A stretch of 33,222 bases of DNA from Ruminococcus sp. Lineage in GTDB: Bacteria; Bacillota; Clostridia; Oscillospirales; Ruminococcaceae. The position numbers and the translations under genes were made by a program. The notes under the pieces are model-generated. The model saw only the letters and a list, made by a program, of their open reading frames with translations, made no database searches and was not told the DNA's origin. The DNA lies in NCBI RefSeq assembly GCF_024692365.1, contig NZ_JAILMR010000099.1, positions 1 through 33,222 on the forward strand. The letters run 5' to 3'. Of the stretch, positions 29,791 through 33,222 are shown piece after piece (position 1 is the first letter of the stretch; each line of letters begins with the position of its first letter).

Positions 29791-30879
29791 TTGAGGACAA
29801 GAAAAAAATCAGGCATAAATATCATGCGATTTGATAATCTTAACGAACACACTGTCTACGCCATCGGCGGCGTGTCCCTGCTAGTGTCACACATCGCGTA
29901 TCTGGCTATTTTCTCCATATTGTCCGTCAAGCCTATGATATACTATAATATATTCAGCGTTGCGTTTTATATAGGTATGCTCGTACTCCTCTACAAAAGA
30001 CCTTACAGAAAGCGTCTTGTGCTGATAACCCTGGTGGAAGTAATGATACACTCCTGTCTGGGCTGCTTAACAATGGGCTGGGGCATGGGCTTCGGGACGA
30101 TGCTGCTGTTCCTGATGCCGATACCATTTTATCTGCCGCTGAGAAGGCTGATAACACCCTATCTTTTCTCCCTTGTACCTTTCGGGATATATGTCACTAT
30201 AGCCGTTCGGGTCAAGTTCCACACCCCATCGAAGGATATCTACACTTTCAGCGACCCCACAATAAACAACATCGTATACTTTATTAATATATCCTTTGCG
30301 GCGCTGATACTGCTGTATATCTCGTCGATATATATGTTCAGCCGCGAACTAATGCAGTTCAAGCTCTCCAACAAAAACGAGAGCCTGAAAAAACTGGCGA
30401 CAATCGACCCTCTGACACAGCTTTTCAACCGCCGTGCCATGAACGAGTATCTGAAACTCGTTCAGCACAACTGCGAACGTTCAGGCAAAGGATATGCAGT
30501 CTGTATCGGTGATATCGATGATTTCAAAAAGGTCAACGATAAGCACGGTCATCTGGTGGGCGATGAAGTTCTCAGGCAGATAGCCGCTGTGATAGCGCAA
30601 ACGGTTCCCGCCGAAGGCTATGCCGCAAGATGGGGCGGCGAAGAGTTCCTGTTCATAATCCCAAACGCCGACGCTTCATGCGGTGCAGAACTCTCAGAAA
30701 AGATACGCGAAGATATCTACAAAAAGAATTTCAAATCAGATAACGGAAACTTCCGCGTGACCATGACCATAGGCATCTGCCGCGGCAACCCCGGCGACGA
30801 TATCGAAAAAATAATATCCATCGCCGACCAGCGTCTTTACGAAGGCAAGCAAACAGGCAAAAATAAGACAGTGATATGA
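29791..30879 (+). CDS. Multi-pass membrane diguanylate cyclase (GGDEF)
   Basis: 362 aa from TTG 29791, with AAAGGGG 8-9 nt upstream; the next ATG (29824) has no ribosome site. Six membrane helices fill residues about 24-184 (for example SLLVSHIAYLAIFSIL, MLVLLY, FINISFAALILLYISS), a MASE-like integral sensor with no outside domain. The GGDEF domain spans about 200-360: LATIDPLTQLFNRRAMNEY, IGDIDDFKKVNDKHGH, RWGGEEFLFII (GGEEF 282-286), ISIADQRLYEGKQTGKN. The active site is intact. The RxxD inhibitory site before GGEEF is absent. It makes c-di-GMP; the signal is unknown. Confidence 0.92.
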   Translation: MRTRKKSGINIMRFDNLNEHTVYAIGGVSLLVSHIAYLAIFSILSVKPMIYYNIFSVAFYIGMLVLLYKRPYRKRLVLITLVEVMIHSCLGCLTMGWGMGFGTMLLFLMPIPFYLPLRRLITPYLFSLVPFGIYVTIAVRVKFHTPSKDIYTFSDPTINNIVYFINISFAALILLYISSIYMFSRELMQFKLSNKNESLKKLATIDPLTQLFNRRAMNEYLKLVQHNCERSGKGYAVCIGDIDDFKKVNDKHGHLVGDEVLRQIAAVIAQTVPAEGYAARWGGEEFLFIIPNADASCGAELSEKIREDIYKKNFKSDNGNFRVTMTIGICRGNPGDDIEKIISIADQRLYEGKQTGKNKTVI

Positions 30880-31158
30880 CCCGCAAACGGCGGAAACTGG
30901 ATAATTTTTCTGAGCCAAACTTTTGCAACAAAATGATTGAGGGATAACCTTTCTGATATAGGCTTCTCGCTGCGTACACAGGACAGCCAAATCAATCATT
31001 TCTTCCCTACTTTTCAAACTGATATGAATGGATATTTATCATAGATTCCCGACGATGAAGTCGATAAACTGAAAAACGCTGTAATAGCGTAGAGTTTTGA
31101 CTCTAAAAGTCGATATTTGTGACCGAAATGTCGAGGATACGTTTTATATGAAATAATG
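30880..31158. other. Intergenic region with an inverted repeat and a possible gene remnant
   Basis: AAATGATTGA (30931-30940) and TCAATCATTT (30992-31001) are perfect 10-bp inverted arms 51 nt apart. From about 31045 a short plus-strand stretch reads IPDDEVDKLKNAVIA before a stop and continues in frame between stops, perhaps the remains of a gene. Neither is strong. No intact gene is seen. Confidence 0.3.
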
Positions 31159-31200
31159 AATCCCGAAGTTGACTTATGAGGTTGGCTTCGGGATTATTTT
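31159..31200 (-). terminator. Bidirectional terminator between GGDEF gene 2 and LysR gene
   Basis: AATCCCGAAG (31159-31168) pairs with CTTCGGGATT (31186-31195), extended by wobble pairs, followed by ATTTTC on plus and CATTATTTC on minus. It directly follows the LysR stop. Confidence 0.7.
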
Positions 31201-32120
31201 CAAATATTCATTATATTCTTACTTAGATCACGACTCGTTAAGGATATCAAGTCTTTTCTGAATTGCTCTAAAAATGTGCTTGCAGCCTTTGTGAATACAG
31301 GATAGCGTTTCCAGATGAAATAGCTGACTGCCTCCATGCGCGGTTCAAAAGGTCGGAAGCACAGGCGGCTGTCACCGCTGACATTGATCAGCTTATCAAG
31401 CGCGATCGCACAGCCGATACCTTCGTTTACCATGACGGAGGCATTATAGATCAGATTATATTCAGCTACAATATTAGCATCAGGTGCCTGTTCTGCGATC
31501 AGTTCAGATAGCATTGTACTGTGATTCGGTTGGCGTGGAATGATCAGATCAAGTCCTGCAATATCTGCAACTGTAACTGTTTCCTTCTTCGCAAGCGGCT
31601 CGTCACGGCGCATCAGTACGCCCCATGTATCGTGCAAAGGTATCTCAATGGCTTCGTATTTGGTTCGGTCTACATTCCCGAAAATCAGCCCGAAATCCAT
31701 CAGCCCATGTTCGAGCTTTTCCATGACATCAGTGCCGTTGCCGCTGAAAAAGCTGTAATGAATATTGGGATAATCTTTTCTCAGCTTGTGTGCGGTATCT
31801 GCAATCAGTTTGACCGCATAGGTCTCGCCTGCGCCGATATACACTGTGCTGGACACATTATCATTGCTCTGCCTGACCTCCTGCTCGGTCTTATCCATAA
31901 GCTCCACGATCTCCTCCGCACGCTTGCGGAGTATCATGCCCTCCTCGGTCAGTGTAACGCCTTTGTTTGAACGGATCAGGAGAGGCTTTCCAAGCTCATC
32001 TTCCAATTCCTTCAACTGACGGGACAGCGTCGGCTGTGAAAGATAAAGCCGTTCTGCCGCAATAGAAAAGCTCTGTTCTCTTGCAACCGCAAGAAAATAT
32101 CTGAGTACACGAATATCCAT
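31200..32120 (-). CDS. LysR-family transcriptional regulator
   Basis: 306 aa from ATG 32120, with GGAGG 8 nt upstream; the in-frame extension to 32174 would cross the promoter. Residues 1-60 are the winged helix-turn-helix (MDIRVLRYFLAVAREQSFSI, AAERLYLSQPTLSRQLKELE, GVTLTEEG). A linker helix and the periplasmic-binding-protein-like effector domain (about 90-295) follow. It reads away from the three-gene unit starting at 32257, the standard layout for a LysR protein that controls its neighbour and itself. A nested inverted repeat lies between the two promoters. The effector is unknown; a redox or electrophile signal would suit an oxidoreductase target (inference). Confidence 0.94.
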   Translation of the reverse strand: MDIRVLRYFLAVAREQSFSIAAERLYLSQPTLSRQLKELEDELGKPLLIRSNKGVTLTEEGMILRKRAEEIVELMDKTEQEVRQSNDNVSSTVYIGAGETYAVKLIADTAHKLRKDYPNIHYSFFSGNGTDVMEKLEHGLMDFGLIFGNVDRTKYEAIEIPLHDTWGVLMRRDEPLAKKETVTVADIAGLDLIIPRQPNHSTMLSELIAEQAPDANIVAEYNLIYNASVMVNEGIGCAIALDKLINVSGDSRLCFRPFEPRMEAVSYFIWKRYPVFTKAASTFLEQFRKDLISLTSRDLSKNIMNI

Positions 32121-32141
32121 ACACTCCGCCTCCTTTTCTAT

Positions 32142-32170
32142 ATCATACCACATATCACTATAACTGTCAA
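32142..32170 (-). promoter_or_regulatory. Promoter of LysR gene
   Basis: On the minus strand: TTGACA (32165-32170), 17 nt, TATGAT (32142-32147), preceded by TGG (extended -10). Very short leader. Confidence 0.75.
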
Positions 32171-32172
32171 GC

Positions 32173-32204
32173 ATAGCAGCCTATCCAATATAGGTATTTG
32201 CTAT
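32173..32204. promoter_or_regulatory. Nested inverted repeat, likely LysR operator
   Basis: The inner repeat CCTAT-CCAAT-ATAGG (32180-32194) lies within outer arms ATAGC (32173-32177) and GCTAT (32200-32204). It sits between the divergent -35 boxes and overlaps the plus-strand -35, as expected for LysR-type sites (ATAG-N7-CTAT-like dyads). Confidence 0.55.
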
Positions 32205-32226
32205 TTTCAGATGACCATGTTATAAT
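32198..32226 (+). promoter_or_regulatory. Promoter of the oxidoreductase unit
   Basis: TTGCTA (32198-32203), 17 nt, TATAAT (32221-32226), preceded by TGT (extended -10). Confidence 0.7.
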
Positions 32227-32256
32227 GAATACAACAAGAAAGTCGGGGGTGAGCAT

Positions 32257-32469
32257 ATGAAAGAAAGTATCAGGCAAAATCTGATCGATGCCGGTTGTGA
32301 TGATGTATTTATCGAGCAATTCGATACCTGTTCAGGTGACATAAAACTATGCGAGAAAATGCTTGCCGCTCACAGAAGAGAGCTGCTCGATGAGATACAT
32401 AATAAGGAACGGTGCATAAGCTGCCTTGATTATCTGGTGTTCATGATGAAAAAGGAGGACTTCCTATGA
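32257..32469 (+). CDS. Small unknown cytoplasmic protein
   Basis: 70 aa; GGGGGTGAG 3-11 nt before ATG 32257. It is helical and charged: KESIRQNLIDAGCDDVFIEQ, then LAAHRRELLDEIHNKERCI and SCLDYLVFMMKKEDFL. Small proteins of this form are often found beside flavodoxin-like oxidoreductases in Firmicutes, but no function is known to me. Its stop overlaps the next start (ATGA), so it is coupled to the cyclophilin-like gene. Two Cys in the CISC pattern could be redox-active or bind metal. Confidence 0.8.
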   Translation: MKESIRQNLIDAGCDDVFIEQFDTCSGDIKLCEKMLAAHRRELLDEIHNKERCISCLDYLVFMMKKEDFL

Positions 32470-32936
32470 AACTGATAGAGATCATTATTTCAATATTGAT
32501 AGGGTTAATGAGTTCCGCTTGCGGAGCTCCTGTATCAAGCGGCTCGGGATCAAATACCTCAGATGTAATGGAGGTTTCACAAATGGAGATCATAATAGAT
32601 GTAAACGATAATAAACTGACAGCCGCACTTGCAGACAGTACCGCCGCAAAAGAACTCGCCGAAAAGCTGAAAGCAGAGCCTGTCACCGTTACGCTGAACG
32701 AATACGGCGGATTTGAAAAGGTCGGAGACCTTCCGTGGTCTCTCACTAAAACCGATGAACAACTATCAACAGAGCCTTGTGACATAATGCTCTATCAGGG
32801 TAATCAGATGACGATATTCTATAATTCCAATTCGTGGAGCTACACAAAGCTTGGACATATTGAGAATACGACACAGGAAGAATTAAAGGCATTATTCGGT
32901 GAGGGCGATGTGACAGTCACGCTTTCCCTGAAATAA
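32466..32936 (+). CDS. Cyclophilin-like fold lipoprotein or secreted protein
   Basis: 156 aa; AAAGGAGG 7 nt before ATG 32466, which overlaps the previous stop. The N-terminal hydrophobic segment (LIEIIISILIGLMSSAC) ends in a Cys, a plausible but not ideal lipobox, followed by a Ser/Gly linker. From about residue 40, MEIIIDVNDNKLTAALADST, then AEPVTVTLNEYGGFEKVGDLPW and GDIMLYQGNQ-like strands and FGEGDVTVTLSLK match the cyclophilin-like family (about 110 aa) often found with flavodoxins and oxidoreductases. Isomerase activity is not shown for this family. It is exported, unlike many members, which start at the MEIII part. Confidence 0.82.
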   Translation: MKLIEIIISILIGLMSSACGAPVSSGSGSNTSDVMEVSQMEIIIDVNDNKLTAALADSTAAKELAEKLKAEPVTVTLNEYGGFEKVGDLPWSLTKTDEQLSTEPCDIMLYQGNQMTIFYNSNSWSYTKLGHIENTTQEELKALFGEGDVTVTLSLK

Positions 32937-32949
32937 AGGAGGATACACC

Positions 32950-33222
32950 ATGAAGAAGGTACTCGTTATATCATCAAGTCTGCGAAATAACTCAAACTCC
33001 GAACAGCTTGCGGTTTCTTTTGCAGAGGGCGCAAAGTCAGCAGGACATGAGGTGGAGCTTGTATCTCTGCGAGACAAGGAGATCAGGTTCTGTGTAGGCT
33101 GTCTTGCCTGTCAGAAAACACAGCGGTGCTTTATGCACGATGATGCAGATGCGATCCGTGAGAAGATGCTTCACGCCGATGTGCTTGTGTTTGCAACGCC
33201 GATCTATTACTACGAAATGAGC
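32950..33222 (+). CDS. Flavodoxin-fold NAD(P)H-dependent oxidoreductase, N-terminal 91 residues (truncated by window edge)
   Basis: GGAGG lies 7 nt before ATG 32950; the frame is open to the last base. The start MKKVLVISSSLRNNSNSEQLA is the FMN phosphate loop of the NADPH-dependent FMN reductase family. CVGCLACQKTQRCFMHDD is the Cys-rich segment seen in many clostridial members, and VLVFATPIYYYEMS is the second FMN-binding loop. It probably reduces quinones, flavin or an electrophile with NAD(P)H. It is the third gene of the unit facing LysR. Confidence 0.92.
   Translation, partial: MKKVLVISSSLRNNSNSEQLAVSFAEGAKSAGHEVELVSLRDKEIRFCVGCLACQKTQRCFMHDDADAIREKMLHADVLVFATPIYYYEMS

Noticed and set aside
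30736-31017. 93-codon minus-strand frame over the end of GGDEF gene 2
   Set aside because: TTG start without ribosome site, and most of it is antisense to the GGDEF coding sequence.
1-33222. CRISPR array, tRNA/rRNA genes, insertion sequences or phage genes
   Set aside because: I saw no regularly spaced repeats, no tRNA-like or rRNA sequence and no transposase, integrase or phage structural motif.

Overview
The window looks like a chromosomal stretch of a fibre-degrading, gut- or rumen-type member of the Clostridia, most like Ruminococcus (an inference, not a database result). The reasons are: three glycoside hydrolases of plant-cell-wall or mucin type (GH9, GH95, CBM35-GH26); secreted proteins with acidic Thr/Asp/Glu linkers; FabK as the only enoyl-ACP reductase; strong AGGAGG ribosome sites; and TTG start codons at fabF, fabH and one GGDEF gene. 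I see no rRNA, tRNA, CRISPR array, transposase or phage gene.

Layout. 1-3300 (minus): an operon of envelope proteins, each with a short cytoplasmic head and one membrane segment. Two larger ones have TasA/SipW-substrate-like features (AWFTN or SWFTQN after the membrane segment). Two small ones (69 and 81 aa) stop just after the membrane. A 246-bp tandem duplication at 2255-2746 made the 69-aa gene as an in-frame chimera. The operon has a textbook promoter (3274-3302) and a leader of about 315 nt with a GC-rich, foldable core. 3506-5735 (minus): an ECF sigma factor overlapping a membrane anti-sigma-like protein with an extracellular PASTA-like domain. 6027-7667 (minus): a GH9 enzyme without signal peptide. 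7978-9396 (plus): a membrane GGDEF protein. 9514-10428 (minus): a secreted SleB-type cell-wall hydrolase. 10920-15269 (plus): GH95 alpha-fucosidase-type enzyme behind a perfect cre-like site, a small pseudogene with one internal stop, and a CBM35-GH26 lipoprotein.

15372-26388 (minus) is a type II fatty-acid synthesis operon: fabH, Zn-PLC-like, HAD phosphatase, helical unknown, fabK, zinc-ribbon unknown, fabG, fabF, accB, membrane unknown, fabZ, accC, accD, accA, acpP. Many genes overlap or lie within a few bases of each other. fabD lies divergently upstream (26922-27848). The enzymes carry acetyl-CoA through malonyl-ACP and the four-step elongation cycle to acyl-ACP; five unrelated or unknown genes are interleaved.

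27940-29358 (plus) is an AGCS sodium:alanine symporter and 29791-30879 (plus) a second membrane GGDEF protein. The right end is a LysR regulator (31200-32120, minus) divergent from a small unknown, a cyclophilin-like lipoprotein and a flavodoxin-fold NAD(P)H oxidoreductase cut by the window end, with a nested inverted repeat between the two promoters.

Eight of the ten sigma-A promoters I could place carry a TGn extended -10. No gene here is a clear known mobile or defence system. The least explained parts are the envelope operon with its leader and chimeric small gene, the PASTA-bearing anti-sigma pair, and the unknown genes embedded in the fatty-acid operon.
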